Position numbers and translations under genes: made by a program. A stretch of 64,000 nt of DNA from Aquibacillus rhizosphaerae (GTDB lineage: Bacteria; Bacillota; Bacilli; Bacillales; Amphibacillaceae): contig NZ_JASTZU010000018.1 in NCBI RefSeq assembly GCF_030282825.1, positions 124,001 through 188,000 on the forward strand, in the 5' to 3' direction. The notes under the pieces were generated by a model. The model made no database searches and was not told the DNA's origin. It was given only the letters and a program-made list of their open reading frames with translations. Below, in pieces: positions 17,320 through 27,424 of the stretch. How positions within the stretch are numbered: position 1 is the stretch's first letter; every line of letters begins with the position of its first letter.

Positions 17320-18337
17320 TGTCTTGTCAGAATGGAACGAATCTGAAGAGCAGACAGATGAAAAAAGTGCTAAAAAACTTGTATGGCGTACAAGGCTTTC
17401 CATCAGTTTTACCGTGGTGCGCATGCTATTATTAATTTTCTTATTATATGTAATTTATATGATACCTATATCAATATACTACGAGATGTCAGGTAAATCA
17501 GCAGAGTTTGATCGTCTCGTTACTACATTGGTAGAAACGAGACATCCTGGAATTGCAGTGGAAAAATCTGGTTCGAATGAAGCAGAAATCAATCCTTTTT
17601 TAACACAACATACTTCTATCAACTTGTATCGTCAAGTAGGAGATTGGCAAGTTGTTGTTGGAGAAGTAACAGCAAAAAAGTGGGTGTTTGGTCAAATCAA
17701 TTATACAGTTGACTTGGATAAAAAGTTTTTAAATAATGACAACACAACTTTTGTAGTTGCGCCTGATTTACTTGGAAATACTTTTACCGAGTATGACTCT
17801 GGTGTAATGACATTAGCTGAACAACTTGGAAAAATTGATGATGGTTATGTTGTCCAAGCGAATTTTTCAACAAAAGAAAGCATGACTCCTGAAGAACTAA
17901 GAGATATCATTTCAAAATACGATGTAACGATACAACAGATGCCCGTTTATGGAGGGGAATTAACAGAATTTGAAACATCCTATTCTAAAGCGGGTCAATT
18001 TACGTTTATTCCATCATTAATGCTAAGACCTTACACGCAATATGGTGATGAGAACAGACTTTCCAGTTGGTTCCACTCATTAAATGAACAAGAAGGATTA
18101 AGTGAAGCGGTTGAAAAGTTTTACGATGATATAGCATGGTTAATTGATAAAGGTAGCTATCAGGAGAAAGATATAGATCAAAAACGATTAGATTATATCA
18201 ATGAAAACGGACTAAACGTATATGGTGCTACCGTAACAGGTCCAATACGAGAAATCGAGCGTCTTGAAGAAGAGGTGATGTTCCATCAATTTGAGTTAGG
18301 TGGAATCGAAGTCTGGAAATGGGATGGAAGCTACTAA
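17306..18337 (+). CDS. Membrane anti-sigma factor (Sigma_reg_N / Sigma_reg_C)
   Basis: A 343-residue protein with a cytoplasmic N-terminal stretch of about 45 residues, one membrane segment (VRMLLLIFLLYVIYMIPIS, about 40-58) and a large extracytoplasmic part. The layout matches proteins with sigma-factor-regulator N- and C-terminal domains such as YhdL of Bacillus subtilis, which hold an ECF sigma factor at the membrane. It overlaps the sigma gene by 14 bases, so the pair is translationally coupled in a fixed ratio. It has no zinc-binding HxxxCxxC motif. A long inverted repeat ends the operon. Confidence 0.82.
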   Translation: MKKDDVLSEWNESEEQTDEKSAKKLVWRTRLSISFTVVRMLLLIFLLYVIYMIPISIYYEMSGKSAEFDRLVTTLVETRHPGIAVEKSGSNEAEINPFLTQHTSINLYRQVGDWQVVVGEVTAKKWVFGQINYTVDLDKKFLNNDNTTFVVAPDLLGNTFTEYDSGVMTLAEQLGKIDDGYVVQANFSTKESMTPEELRDIISKYDVTIQQMPVYGGELTEFETSYSKAGQFTFIPSLMLRPYTQYGDENRLSSWFHSLNEQEGLSEAVEKFYDDIAWLIDKGSYQEKDIDQKRLDYINENGLNVYGATVTGPIREIERLEEEVMFHQFELGGIEVWKWDGSY

Positions 18338-18404
18338 AAGGTTAATCCAAAACGAATGATACAAGATTCGATTCAGAGCGAGAAAAAAGCAAACAATAGG
18401 TTTT

Positions 18405-18443
18405 TAGGAGGTGTAAATTAAGTATATTAATTTACACCTCCTA
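18405..18443. terminator. Long inverted repeat, probable terminator of the sigma operon
   Basis: Sixteen-base perfect arms (TAGGAGGTGTAAATTA and its complement) with a 7-base loop. The T tail is poor on the plus strand. One arm contains a perfect AGGAGGT, which would be hidden in the folded RNA. Confidence 0.55.
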
Positions 18444-18733
18444 TTATATTTGACTTAACACCTTTGTCATCTTAATTTGATCTTTTAATTTATTGATTTT
18501 TTCATTTTAAAAATAGAGAAAAGTTTGAGGTCCATTAGTTGGTTGAAATGCTAAAGCTCTAGTAACTTGAGGCACTCACACATTTTCTAAAGGTTTAATG
18601 GTAATTTATGTTAAAATAATTATGAATACTAATTTTTCTTAAACGTAGGTTAGTTATAATTGATGGAATATCCTCAAGCAAAAGCTAAAATTAAATTGAA
18701 AGAAAGACTATAAATTTAATATTGGAGGGCCAT

Positions 18734-18865
18734 ATGAAAAAATGGCAAATAATCATTTTTGTATTGGTCGTAATTTCTGGTATAGTCTCATTCCACAGAA
18801 AGTTTTATTACCCACCACTACCTATTGAGTCTGTGACTAAAAAAGTAGTTTTATCTTTATTATAA
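18734..18865 (+). CDS. Small membrane peptide, 43 residues
   Basis: MKKWQIIIFVLVVISGIVSF starts a single N-terminal hydrophobic helix followed by a short basic and proline-containing tail. TTGGAGGG precedes the ATG at a good distance, so translation is plausible. It lies 45 bases before the lipoprotein gene and could be co-transcribed with it. It is too short to assign; it may be a genuine small protein or the start of a truncated gene. Confidence 0.5.
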   Translation: MKKWQIIIFVLVVISGIVSFHRKFYYPPLPIESVTKKVVLSLL

Positions 18866-18910
18866 TCGTGAAAAATTGAAGCTAGAGGAGCTTATAAAAG
18901 GAGGGAGTGT

Positions 18911-19267
18911 TTGAAAAAGATAAATCCTTATATACTTTTTTTCTTTTTGCTGATTGGTTGCTCCCCAAATAATACTTCAAATCAAACCGAACAAATCATT
19001 GGAGAGATAAGTTCGATTAGTGATAATGTCGTTACAGTTGATTGTTCTAATGAAGTTAACAAAACGGATGATACTTGGGGTTATGAATGTCCGGTGAAAG
19101 TTACGGATGAAACATTGTTGGAAGAAAAGGGTGGAAAGAAATTAAATATTGAAAACTTTAGGGAAGGTTCCATAGTAGAGGTAATCCTGACTTCTCAAAA
19201 AAATCTTATAGAAGATGCTAAGCCATTTAGAGCAAAGAAAGTTACGGTATTAAGTGAAAGTGAATAG
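18911..19267 (+). CDS. Small lipoprotein, unknown function
   Basis: A 118-residue protein with a type II signal peptide: basic start, hydrophobic core and the lipobox LIGC (Cys near residue 17). The mature part is a compact beta-rich domain with two cysteines (TVDCSN and GYECPV) and an OB-like appearance (GEISSISDNVVTVDC, then GSIVEVIL near 90). AAAAGGAGGGAG precedes the TTG start. It resembles small Bacillus lipoproteins of the DUF3221 kind only loosely. It would be anchored to the outer face of the membrane. Confidence 0.65.
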   Translation: MKKINPYILFFFLLIGCSPNNTSNQTEQIIGEISSISDNVVTVDCSNEVNKTDDTWGYECPVKVTDETLLEEKGGKKLNIENFREGSIVEVILTSQKNLIEDAKPFRAKKVTVLSESE

Positions 19268-19307
19268 AGTCTTTTGTGTAAGGAACCATAATTGAAAAAG
19301 GAATGAT

Positions 19308-19350
19308 TAAATAACAAAAAGGATTATATTATATTCCTTTTTGTTATTTA
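19308..19350 (+). terminator. Terminator after the lipoprotein gene
   Basis: TAAATAACAAAAAGGA and TCCTTTTTGTTATTTA arms with an AT loop and following T's. Confidence 0.8.
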
Positions 19351-19459
19351 AATTTTTTATTGTTCAGATTATATTTTAATAAAAGTGAATTATTGCAAAC
19401 GTAAAACTAACAATAAATATGGATAAAATATGACTTTTGTGATTAAAGAACTTTTTTTA

Positions 19460-19490
19460 TTGATATTAATACAATACCGTGGTAGGGTAT
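19460..19490 (+). promoter_or_regulatory. csoR-copA-copZ promoter with CsoR operator
   Basis: TTGATA (19460-19465) and TAGGGT (19483-19488) are spaced by 17 bases. The 17-bp pseudo-palindrome ATACCGTGGTAGGGTAT (19474-19490) covers the spacer and -10, as CsoR boxes do in Bacillus copZA promoters. Copper binding to CsoR would release it. Confidence 0.7.
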
Positions 19491-19512
19491 AAATAAGAGA
19501 GGGAGTGAAATC

Positions 19513-19830
19513 ATGTGTGAAGAACATGAGTTGATTTCTACTAATAAGAAACCGATTAAACCACGTACGGAATCCGAACAACAAAAGGTATTAAATCGTT
19601 TAAAGCGAATTGAAGGTCAAGTAAGAGGGATTCAAAAAATGGTAGAAGACGATCGCTATTGTATTGATATCCTCGTTCAAATGAGCGCAATTAATTCTGC
19701 CTTGAAAAACACAGGCTTTCAAATACTTGAAAAACATATGCACCATTGTGTGTCCCATGCCATTCAAACAGGCGACGGGGAAGAATCAATCGATGAGTTG
19801 ATGAAAGTAATGCAACAATTTTCAAAGTAA
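19513..19830 (+). CDS. csoR: Copper-sensing repressor CsoR
   Basis: A 105-residue CsoR/RcnR-family repressor with the all-alpha core RLKRIEGQVRGIQKMVEDDR. The Cu(I) ligands are present in the CsoR pattern: C50 in YCIDIL, H75 and C79 in HMHHCVSH. This C-H-C set separates it from the C-C persulfide sensor at 42.9 kb. It is the first gene of csoR-copA-copZ, 17 bases ahead of copA, and has a 17-bp operator in its own promoter, so it regulates itself and the exporter. GAGAGGGAG precedes the ATG. Confidence 0.95.
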   Translation: MCEEHELISTNKKPIKPRTESEQQKVLNRLKRIEGQVRGIQKMVEDDRYCIDILVQMSAINSALKNTGFQILEKHMHHCVSHAIQTGDGEESIDELMKVMQQFSK

Positions 19831-19847
19831 GTCGGGAGGTGTTTTGA

Positions 19848-22232
19848 ATGACAGTTAAAAAAGTAGATTTAGGCATAACTGGTATGACATGTGCTGCTTG
19901 TTCCACACGTATTGAAAAAGCCCTAAATAAAATCGATGGAGTGGAAGCAAATGTCAATCTAGCGATGGAAAGGGCAACAGTTGAATATGATGAAGAAAAA
20001 GTCTCTGCAAATGATCTGTCTACAAAAATAAGTAAACTCGGGTATGGTGTCCAGACTGAACATGCTGAATTTGATATATATGGAATGACATGTGCGGCTT
20101 GCTCCGCACGTATTGAAAAAGTACTTAACAAGATGGACGGAGTGTCTGCTTCGATTAATTTAACGACAGAAAAAGGGGTAGTCGAATACGAGCCAGGTAT
20201 CGTAAAAATTGATGATATCCAAGCAAAGGTTGCTAAATTGGGTTATGAAGCAAAACCTAGCCAAAGTAGAGAAGAAAAACGAACTCATAAAGAGGAAGAA
20301 ATTCATGACAAAAAAGTAAAGTTAATGATTTCTACTATTTTAACCTTACCACTGCTTTATGCGATGGTAGGACACTTACCTTGGGATATTGGATTACCGA
20401 TGCCTGGATTTCTAATGAATCCATGGGTTCAATTCATTTTTGCGACTCCGGTTCAATTTTATATCGGTTGGCAGTTTTATACTGGTGCTTTTAATAGTTT
20501 GAAAAATAAAAGCGCTAATATGGATGTACTTATTGCCGGAGGGACCTCTGCCGCATATTTCTATAGTTTAGTTGAAGGGATTATAGCAACAATTAATCCG
20601 AGTTATATGCCACATTTATATTACGAAACGAGTGCAGTACTGATCACTTTAATCTTGGTGGGTAAACTATTTGAAGCAATGGCTAAAGGCCGTACAACTG
20701 TGGCTATATCCAAACTACTGAATTTACAAGCGAAAGACGCTACTGTCATACGTGATGATGAAGAAGTAAAGATACCGTTAGAACAAGTTGTTGTAGGGGA
20801 TAGAGTGGTTGTCAGGCCTGGTGAAAAGATACCAGTAGACGGTACGATTGTTTCTGGGAAATCAGCAATTGATGAGTCCATGATTACAGGAGAATCGATT
20901 CCTGTCGAAAAAAACAGTGGCGATAACGTAATAGGCTCAACGATGAACAAAAATGGAATAATCCAAATGGAGGCCACAAAAGTAGGGAAAGATACTGCTT
21001 TGGCCAATATTATAAAAGTAGTCGAAGATGCTCAAGGTTCAAAAGCACCGATACAGCGGATGGCTGATGTGATATCAGGAATTTTTGTTCCTATCGTTGT
21101 CGTTATTGCTATGTTAACTTTTATTGTTTGGTTCTTTATTGTTGATCCAAAAAGCTGGCCATCTGCATTAGAAGCTTCGATTGCTGTGCTAGTGATTGCA
21201 TGCCCGTGTGCTTTAGGTTTAGCAACACCAACATCGATTATGGTGGGAACCGGTAAAGGTGCTCAAACAGGTGTCCTGTTTAAAGGCGGAGAGCATTTAG
21301 AAACAGCGCATAAAATTAATGCGATTATATTAGATAAAACTGGTACTATAACTAAAGGCAAACCAGAGGTTACTGATATTGAACTTTTTCAGGACGAAGC
21401 ACTTCGGTATTTAATTGCTGCAGAACGCTCTTCTGAACATCCATTAGCAGAAGCAATTGTTGCCTATGGTTCAGAGAAAAATGTTGAAAAATTGGAACCG
21501 GATAGCTTTGAAGCAATACCTGGTCATGGTATCTTAGCAAAAATAGAAGATAAAGAAGTATTAGTTGGTACACGCAAGCTAATGAAGGAGCACAAAATAG
21601 AGTTTAGTAAATATGAAGCGCAACTGTCTCAATATGAAACAGAAGGAAAAACTGCGATGATGTTTGCGATAGAAGGTGAACTAGCAGGGTTCGTTGCCGT
21701 AGCGGATACGGTTAAAGAAAATACAAAACAAGCCATTGAACAGTTGAAGTCATTGAATATTGAGGTGTACATGATTACTGGTGATAATGAGCGGACTGCT
21801 AAAGCGATAGCAAAACAAGTTGGTGTTGATCATATATTTGCTGAGGTGTTACCAGAAGACAAAGCAAATCATGTAAAAAGGCTTCAAGAACAAGGATTTA
21901 AAGTAGCTATGGTTGGAGATGGTATTAATGATGCACCTGCATTAGCTACAGCTGATATTGGTATTGCAATTGGTACCGGTACCGATGTTGCAATTGAAAC
22001 TGCAGGAATTACATTAGTTGGCGGAGATCTAACTAATATCCCCAAAGCAATTGGGTTAAGTAGAAAAACGATGACCAATATCCGACAAAATTTGTTTTGG
22101 GCTTTAGCCTATAACTCAGCGGGTATTCCGATTGCTGCTCTTGGACTGCTTCAACCATGGATTGCTGGTGCAGCGATGGCTTTTAGTTCTGTTTCCGTTG
22201 TTAGCAACGCTTTGCGATTAAAGCGTGTTTAA
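19848..22232 (+). CDS. copA: Cu(I)-exporting P1B-type ATPase CopA
   Basis: A 794-residue ATPase with two N-terminal heavy-metal-binding domains, [13 protein letters not shown] near 11 and [13 protein letters not shown] near 79. The transport motif [10 protein letters not shown] lies in the sixth membrane helix; the phosphorylation site is DKTGTITKG, and the actuator TGES, the HP of SSEHPLAEA and the hinge GDGINDAPA are all present. It pumps Cu(I) out of the cytoplasm. It lies between csoR and copZ in one operon, with a ribosome site CGGGAGGTG. Length and domain order match Bacillus CopA. Confidence 0.97.
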   Translation: MTVKKVDLGITGMTCAACSTRIEKALNKIDGVEANVNLAMERATVEYDEEKVSANDLSTKISKLGYGVQTEHAEFDIYGMTCAACSARIEKVLNKMDGVSASINLTTEKGVVEYEPGIVKIDDIQAKVAKLGYEAKPSQSREEKRTHKEEEIHDKKVKLMISTILTLPLLYAMVGHLPWDIGLPMPGFLMNPWVQFIFATPVQFYIGWQFYTGAFNSLKNKSANMDVLIAGGTSAAYFYSLVEGIIATINPSYMPHLYYETSAVLITLILVGKLFEAMAKGRTTVAISKLLNLQAKDATVIRDDEEVKIPLEQVVVGDRVVVRPGEKIPVDGTIVSGKSAIDESMITGESIPVEKNSGDNVIGSTMNKNGIIQMEATKVGKDTALANIIKVVEDAQGSKAPIQRMADVISGIFVPIVVVIAMLTFIVWFFIVDPKSWPSALEASIAVLVIACPCALGLATPTSIMVGTGKGAQTGVLFKGGEHLETAHKINAIILDKTGTITKGKPEVTDIELFQDEALRYLIAAERSSEHPLAEAIVAYGSEKNVEKLEPDSFEAIPGHGILAKIEDKEVLVGTRKLMKEHKIEFSKYEAQLSQYETEGKTAMMFAIEGELAGFVAVADTVKENTKQAIEQLKSLNIEVYMITGDNERTAKAIAKQVGVDHIFAEVLPEDKANHVKRLQEQGFKVAMVGDGINDAPALATADIGIAIGTGTDVAIETAGITLVGGDLTNIPKAIGLSRKTMTNIRQNLFWALAYNSAGIPIAALGLLQPWIAGAAMAFSSVSVVSNALRLKRV

Positions 22233-22264
22233 ATATAAAATTAATTTACTAGGAGGAATTATAG

Positions 22265-22471
22265 ATGAAAACTATAACATTAGATGTAAAAGGGATGACT
22301 TGTGGTCACTGTAAAAGTGCAGTTAATGGGGCTTTAACTGAGATCGATGGCATTGATCGTGTAGAAGTAAACTTAGAAACTGGTAAAGTAGAAGTAACTT
22401 ATGATGAGAATAAAATTGATCAAGCAAAAATGAAAGATGCGATAGAAGAACAAGGTTATGATGTTGCTTAA
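22265..22471 (+). CDS. copZ: Copper chaperone CopZ
   Basis: A 68-residue single heavy-metal-associated domain with the Cu(I) site GMTCGHC near residues 10-16 and a ferredoxin-like fold. CopZ carries Cu(I) to CopA and to CsoR. It is the last gene of csoR-copA-copZ, 32 bases after copA, with AGGAGGAATTAT before the ATG and a terminator behind. Confidence 0.95.
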   Translation: MKTITLDVKGMTCGHCKSAVNGALTEIDGIDRVEVNLETGKVEVTYDENKIDQAKMKDAIEEQGYDVA

Positions 22472-22485
22472 TCCCCATTAGAGTT

Positions 22486-22528
22486 AAAAAAGAATGTAGA
22501 GAGTATCTTTCTCTTGCATTCTTTTTTT
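22486..22528 (+). terminator. Terminator of the csoR operon
   Basis: AAAAAAGAATG and CATTCTTTTTTT outer arms, with an inner GAGAG/CTCTT stem. Confidence 0.75.
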
Positions 22529-22584
22529 ATACAAAAAAATCTATCATTACTCACATAAAAATGAATACCGTTCCATGTTTTTGG

Positions 22585-22601
22585 ATACTTGTAGAGGGTA
22601 A
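22585..22601 (+). promoter_or_regulatory. Possible second CsoR box ahead of copB
   Basis: ATACTTGTAGAGGGTAA shares ATAC-N6-AGGGTA and the 17-bp length with the csoR box at 19474. It is less symmetric. It lies 78 bases before the CopB start. Confidence 0.4.
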
Positions 22602-22678
22602 ATACAAAATAGAATAGTTTATTCCATTATATTGTCTATACTAATCTACAATCAACATAAGAAGAAGGAGGATTACCA

Positions 22679-24778
22679 ATGGATAAACATAAGAATGACG
22701 AACATAAGCATGAGCACAATGAACATGAAGAACATCACAATAAACATGAACACGAAGAATCACATGATTCTGGTCACCATCATCATGACGATGGCGGGAA
22801 CGGTCACCATGATCACGACCATGAACATGCAGGACACGATCATAGTCATATGATTGATGACTTTAAAATGAGATTTTATATATCATTAATCGTAACGATA
22901 CCTATTTTAATTTTTTCACCTATGATTCAATCCTTTATTGGGTATGAACTTACTTTTCCAGGTGTCATGTATATCCTGTTTATTTTATCTACTTTTATCT
23001 TTATCTATGGGGGTAAGCCATTTCTAACAGGCTCTTATGATGAAATAAAACAAAAGAATCCAGGTATGATGACCTTAATTGCATTAGCAATAGTTGTTGC
23101 CTATGTTTACAGTTCACTAACTGTATTTGGTTTACCTGGAAATAATTTTTTCTGGGAGTTAGCTACACTAATAGTAATTATGTTACTAGGTCATTGGATT
23201 GAAATGCGTTCTGTCATGGGTGCTTCTAATGCACTTGAAGAATTAGTGAAAATGATTCCCTCAGAAGCACACGTCATTGACGAAAATGGAGATATTAAAG
23301 ATGTAAAAATAGATGAATTAGTACACGGGGACAAAGTGCTTGTTAAACCTGGCGAGAAGATACCCGTGGATGGATCAATCACTAAAGGCCAATCAGATGT
23401 AGATGAATCTATGTTAACAGGAGAATCTGTACCAGTTGAAAAAACTACCGAGGATGAAGTGATTGCAGGTTCGATCAATGGGGAAGGGTCTTTAACTCTT
23501 CAAGTTGAAAAAACTGGGGAAGAAAGCTACTTATCTCAGGTAGTGAAAATGGTAAAAGAAGCGCAAGAATCAAAATCAAAAACACAGGATCTATCTAATA
23601 GAGCTGCTAAATGGTTGTTCTATCTAGCGTTATTTGCTGGTTTTGCTACTTTAGTTATATGGTTATTTTTAGGAAATTCATTTTCTTATGCGTTAGAACG
23701 AATGGTAACTGTAATGGTCATAGCATGTCCACATGCATTAGGACTTGCAGCACCATTAGTAGTAGCAAGATCAACAGCATTAGCTGCAAAAAAAGGCTTG
23801 CTGATTAGAAACCGGGCTAACTTTGAAGAAGCTAGAAAAATTCAATCGGTTGTCTTTGATAAGACCGGAACATTAACAGAAGGTGAGTTTGGTGTAACTG
23901 AAATCGTCACAGAACAAGGATATGAAAAAAACGACGTATTACAAGTAGCAGCATCGCTTGAATCACAATCAGAACATCCGATTGCCAAAGGAATTGTTGA
24001 AGATGCTAAAAAAGAAAATGTAACTTTAACAGATCCAGAACAGTTTGAATCAATGACAGGAAAAGGATTAAAAGGAACCATAGATGGAAAGGAAGTCTTT
24101 ATTGTAAGTCCTGGTTATGTGAAGGATAACAACATTGAATATCAAACAGAAAAGTTTAAAGAATTATCAGAGCAAGGTAAAACAGTTGTATTTGTACTTA
24201 TCGATAATAAGTTGGCTGGAATGATTGCACTCGCAGATAAAATTAGAGAGAGTGCTGAGCGAGCAATTTCACGTTTGAAAGAACAAAACGTTGAATCAAT
24301 GATGTTAACTGGTGACAATGCCCAAGTGGCTAATTGGGTTGCAAAAAAACTGAACTTAGATGAAGTGTACGCAGAAGTTTTGCCACATGAAAAAGCCGAT
24401 AAAATTAAAGAGATTAAAGGTAACGGCTTAAAGATTGCAATGACTGGTGATGGTGTCAATGATGCACCGGCACTTGCAAATGCTGATCTTGGTATTGCTG
24501 TTGGTGCTGGTACCGATGTGGCAATGGAAACAGCAGACGTAATTTTAGTGAAAAGTAACCCAGAAGACGTTGTGGCCATTATCGACCTATCGAAAGCAAC
24601 GTATAAAAAAATGATTCAAAACCTTTGGTGGGCAGCAGGGTATAATATTATTACGATACCACTAGCAGCCGGTATTTTATCACCAATAGGTATTGTGTTA
24701 AGCCCAGCAGTCGGTGCTGTGTTAATGTCACTAAGTACCGTGATTGTTGCGATTAACGCTCGAATGTTTAAAGGTTGA
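22679..24778 (+). CDS. copB: CopB-type P1B-3 copper ATPase
   Basis: A 699-residue heavy-metal P-type ATPase. In place of HMA domains it has a His-rich N-terminus (about 55 residues, with more than 20 His), and the transport motif is [10 protein letters not shown] instead of CPC, which defines the P1B-3 group (CopB). [22 protein letters not shown] and GDGVNDAPA are intact. Such pumps handle copper, possibly Cu(II). It sits directly after the csoR operon but has its own leader, with a possible CsoR box, and its own terminator. AAGGAGGATTACC precedes the ATG. Confidence 0.93.
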   Translation: MDKHKNDEHKHEHNEHEEHHNKHEHEESHDSGHHHHDDGGNGHHDHDHEHAGHDHSHMIDDFKMRFYISLIVTIPILIFSPMIQSFIGYELTFPGVMYILFILSTFIFIYGGKPFLTGSYDEIKQKNPGMMTLIALAIVVAYVYSSLTVFGLPGNNFFWELATLIVIMLLGHWIEMRSVMGASNALEELVKMIPSEAHVIDENGDIKDVKIDELVHGDKVLVKPGEKIPVDGSITKGQSDVDESMLTGESVPVEKTTEDEVIAGSINGEGSLTLQVEKTGEESYLSQVVKMVKEAQESKSKTQDLSNRAAKWLFYLALFAGFATLVIWLFLGNSFSYALERMVTVMVIACPHALGLAAPLVVARSTALAAKKGLLIRNRANFEEARKIQSVVFDKTGTLTEGEFGVTEIVTEQGYEKNDVLQVAASLESQSEHPIAKGIVEDAKKENVTLTDPEQFESMTGKGLKGTIDGKEVFIVSPGYVKDNNIEYQTEKFKELSEQGKTVVFVLIDNKLAGMIALADKIRESAERAISRLKEQNVESMMLTGDNAQVANWVAKKLNLDEVYAEVLPHEKADKIKEIKGNGLKIAMTGDGVNDAPALANADLGIAVGAGTDVAMETADVILVKSNPEDVVAIIDLSKATYKKMIQNLWWAAGYNIITIPLAAGILSPIGIVLSPAVGAVLMSLSTVIVAINARMFKG

Positions 24779-24782
24779 TACT

Positions 24783-24816
24783 AAACCTACTGGATAAAGT
24801 CTAGTAGGTTTTTCTA
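24783..24816 (+). terminator. Terminator of copB
   Basis: AAACCTACT and AGTAGGTTT arms followed by TTTCT. Confidence 0.75.
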
Positions 24817-25212
24817 TGTGCGCCAGGTATCCTGTTAATTATAAAAGGTAAAGTATAATTCTATAAGAAAAACATATTAATTCTAGTTAAGTTTAACATA
24901 ATAATATTATGTAAACCTATAGTATGTTACTGGAAGATCAATATAATCAAAAGTTCAGGATAAATCGCTTTAAAGGCTTCGCTACGCAATATCAATTACT
25001 TTGTTTAATCTTTATTTGTTGATAGTCACAGTAACAAAGGCACCAAACAGCAGATTAAAGAATTTCTATTAACATCATTATTTGCATTTTAACAGATACT
25101 TATGATAGATTACGTTTGTTAATAACAGATAAAATATAATGTTTTTTCAATAAAATCCTATTATATGAAACTTATCAGGAGTTAAATCGAATTAAAAAAG
25201 GATTAGGAGGTA
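24817..25212. other. Intergenic region, nothing recognised
   Basis: About 400 AT-rich bases between copB and the zinc-ribbon gene. No open frame with a ribosome site, no clear hairpin and no known element was seen. A short minus-strand frame ending LLFGAFVTVTINK near 25018-25060 could be a gene remnant. Confidence 0.3.
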
Positions 25213-25404
25213 TTGTTGGTTATGGAGAATAAAAAATGTCTTAAATGTGGTGGTACTGAATTCGCAGAAGGTACAGATTTTATGCCCATCAAACCGAGCA
25301 AAATCTCTATGAGTGGTGGAAATAAAATTTACACGTTTTGTTTAGCATGTGGAGAAGTTGATTCAATCCGGATTGAAAATACAAGTATATTTAGAAAAGA
25401 TTAG
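25213..25404 (+). CDS. Small zinc-ribbon protein
   Basis: About 63 residues with two CxxC knuckles, KCLKCGG near 9 and FCLACGE near 44, forming a zinc ribbon. The gap contains a Met/Lys/Ser-rich loop. TTAGGAGGTA allows starts at TTG 25213, TTG 25216 or ATG 25222; the middle one has the best spacing. Proteins of this type are often DUF2082-like nucleic-acid-binding ribbons, but I cannot fix the family. It stands alone just ahead of the recombinase gene. Confidence 0.6.
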   Translation: MLVMENKKCLKCGGTEFAEGTDFMPIKPSKISMSGGNKIYTFCLACGEVDSIRIENTSIFRKD

Positions 25405-25538
25405 AGAAATTCAATAAACGTGTTAGTTAAGGATTTTGAAAACCTACATAGATAATAGGATCTCCTAATTTATTATTAACGAATAAATTTACTAAGAGAT
25501 AAGGATAGTATCTTTCGGTTCTTACTTATATCCACACA

Positions 25539-25570
25539 TTATTACGTAAAATATAAATTTGACGTAATAA
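25539..25570. repeat. Inverted repeat upstream of the XerS-like gene
   Basis: TTATTACGT, 14 bases, ACGTAATAA. It precedes a TATAAT at 25596-25601 and could be an operator or a recombinase-binding site. Confidence 0.45.
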
Positions 25571-25621
25571 ACTGTAAATTTAAATAGAAATATAGTATAA
25601 TATATGTAATGAGGTGAAAAT

Positions 25622-26716
25622 ATGGCAAATCAATCCCAACAACAACACTATCAAAAACTCCAACAAATTCTCAAAGAGTTACCATGGTATGTTGAAGAAT
25701 ATATTGATTATAAACGAAGAAAGTTGTCAGCAGCATCCTTACTCAATTACTGCCATGACTTTAAAATCTTTTTCAGTTGGATAATATCTGAGCAATTGTT
25801 TATTGGTAAAGTTCAAGATGTTCCTTTAGAACTATTAGAAAAAATGACCGTACAGCAAGTTGAATCATTTCTCAATGCTTTACAATACGTACATAATAAC
25901 AAAGAAACCACCGTAAATCGAAAATTATCTGCACTAAAGTCACTTTTTAATTACCTGCAAAATTTAGCAGAAACACGTGACTTAGAACCTTATCTTAACC
26001 GGAATGTAATGGCCAAAGTTGAGTTTAATGAGATCAAGGATTCTATGGAAACGATTGCTAATAAAATGGAAGGCAAAATTTTATTAGGTGATGAATATGA
26101 AAAATTCAAACGTTTTATAGCCCAGGACTATGGTGAACTATATAAACAAAATAAAAAATTACTAAATTTCTATACGTTAAACAAAGAGCGAGACACGGCG
26201 ATAGTTTCTTTGATTTTGGGGTCTGGCTTACGTCTCTCAGAAATTGTGAACCTTGATTTAGATGATATAGATTTTAGTAAATATTCAGCTAGAGTAATTC
26301 GTAAAGGAAACAAAGAGCAATTCGTGTATTTTAGTAAGATTGCAATGGATGATCTTCAAGAGTACATAAAAATTAGAGAAAATCGTTATAAAGTTGAAAA
26401 AAACAATAAAGCACTTTTTGTTGCAGCATCTATGGGACCTAAAGGTAAAACGAGACGACTTTCTGCACGTTCCATTGAAAAAATGATTGAAAAATATGCG
26501 TCGGCTTTTGGTAAACCATCTTTATCCGTCCATAAATTAAGACATTCCTTTGCAACTAGGTATCATTCTGAGATAAATGATGTACCTAAACTGCGTAGAC
26601 AGTTAGGACACTCCTCTATTCAAACAACGATGATATATACACATATTCGGAATGATGATTTAAAGACGGCTGTTGATCGAATGGATATGCCAAAAGAAGA
26701 TGAAGATAATGAATAA
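25622..26716 (+). CDS. xerS: XerS-like tyrosine recombinase
   Basis: A 364-residue recombinase closely resembling XerS, the single-recombinase dif system known from streptococci and lactococci. Shared landmarks include LPWYVEEYIDYKRRK at the start, TTVNRKLSALKSLFNYL and the insert before the catalytic domain. Active-site residues are Arg in GSGLRLSEIVN, His-x-x-Arg in VHKLRHSFATR, His in LGHSSIQTT and the nucleophile in IYTHIR. GAGGTG precedes the ATG. The C-terminus is followed within 63 bases by one copy of a 77-bp direct repeat and then by recombinase and HTH debris, so it may serve a mobile element rather than chromosome dimer resolution. Confidence 0.85.
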   Translation: MANQSQQQHYQKLQQILKELPWYVEEYIDYKRRKLSAASLLNYCHDFKIFFSWIISEQLFIGKVQDVPLELLEKMTVQQVESFLNALQYVHNNKETTVNRKLSALKSLFNYLQNLAETRDLEPYLNRNVMAKVEFNEIKDSMETIANKMEGKILLGDEYEKFKRFIAQDYGELYKQNKKLLNFYTLNKERDTAIVSLILGSGLRLSEIVNLDLDDIDFSKYSARVIRKGNKEQFVYFSKIAMDDLQEYIKIRENRYKVEKNNKALFVAASMGPKGKTRRLSARSIEKMIEKYASAFGKPSLSVHKLRHSFATRYHSEINDVPKLRRQLGHSSIQTTMIYTHIRNDDLKTAVDRMDMPKEDEDNE

Positions 26717-26729
26717 ACGGTTAAATTGT

Positions 26730-26767
26730 AATAGGGCTCTTTTTCCTGCCCTATTTTTTAAATTTTT
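26730..26767 (+). terminator. Terminator of the XerS-like gene
   Basis: AATAGGG and CCCTATT arms with a T-rich tail. Confidence 0.7.
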
Positions 26768-26778
26768 ATCACTTTACA

Positions 26779-26855
26779 TAATATATATTATAGGAAGTAA
26801 AATAAAAATTAACGAAAATATCTCAAAAGTTAAGTATTCTTGGGTTATTGAGACA
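26779..26855 (+). repeat. 77-bp direct repeat, left copy
   Basis: Identical at 73 of 77 positions to 53314-53390 and in the same orientation. It begins TAATATATATTATAGGAAGT and ends GGTTATTGAGACA. It contains TCTCAA and TTGAGA as an inverted pair. It starts 63 bases after the recombinase stop. See the finding on the bracketed island. Confidence 0.9.
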
Positions 26856-27057
26856 TAATTGAAATTTTTAGATGAAAGTTAGTTCCTATAATAATCCTTG
26901 TGAGGAAGTATTTACTCCCAACTTAACGATGATGAATTCTGATGATTTCTGGTTCGGTGTTGATAAATCTTTTGGACTATCTCATAAGTATTCGGATACA
27001 GGATACAATTGTTGGTGGCGTAGAAATAATAATTATTTGGAGGTTTCCCCTATTCAA

Positions 27058-27420
27058 ATGCAGCAAGCCATAAAAGATTTTTTACTGTATTTGAAAAGTT
27101 GAGCAATACGTATTCAACGAATACGGGTGACAGCTATGAAAGTGATTTGATGCTTTTTCTAACTTTTTTAAAAGATCATCAGCGGTCCACTGATTTACTT
27201 GATCTCACCCCCTCCCTCGTTAGTCGTTTTGTGCAGCACCAGACGCTTCATAGACATATGAGTGCACGTACAATACAGTGATGGATTTCGAGTTTGAAGT
27301 CATATTGTCAGTTTTGCTAAAGAAAAAAGATTGATGCAGACTTTTTAGCTAGTATTTAATCTCCGAAAACCGAAACAGAATTGTTGGTGTATATGAATTT
27401 AAATGAAGTAAAACAGGTTT
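27058..27420 (+). pseudogene. Decayed tyrosine recombinase (N-terminal part)
   Basis: A start MQQAIKDFLLYLK is followed by a frame change near 27100, then SYESDLMLFLTFLKDHQRS and LTPSLVSRFVQHQTLH, which is a SAM-like core-binding domain of a Xer-type recombinase. A TGA follows at about 27280, and later pieces (SSLKSYCQFC, DADFLASI, VYMNLNEVKQVFSY) continue the protein with more stops. The catalytic domain is missing. Upstream, an open frame from 26872 to this point has no recognised content. It is adjacent to the intact XerS-like gene and the 77-bp repeat. Confidence 0.7.
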
Positions 27421-27424
27421 TTTC

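Noticed and set aside
20621-21007. Long open frames opposite copA, copB and other large genes
   Set aside because: They lack ribosome sites and have the Ser/Ile/Pro-rich composition expected from the antisense of coding DNA.
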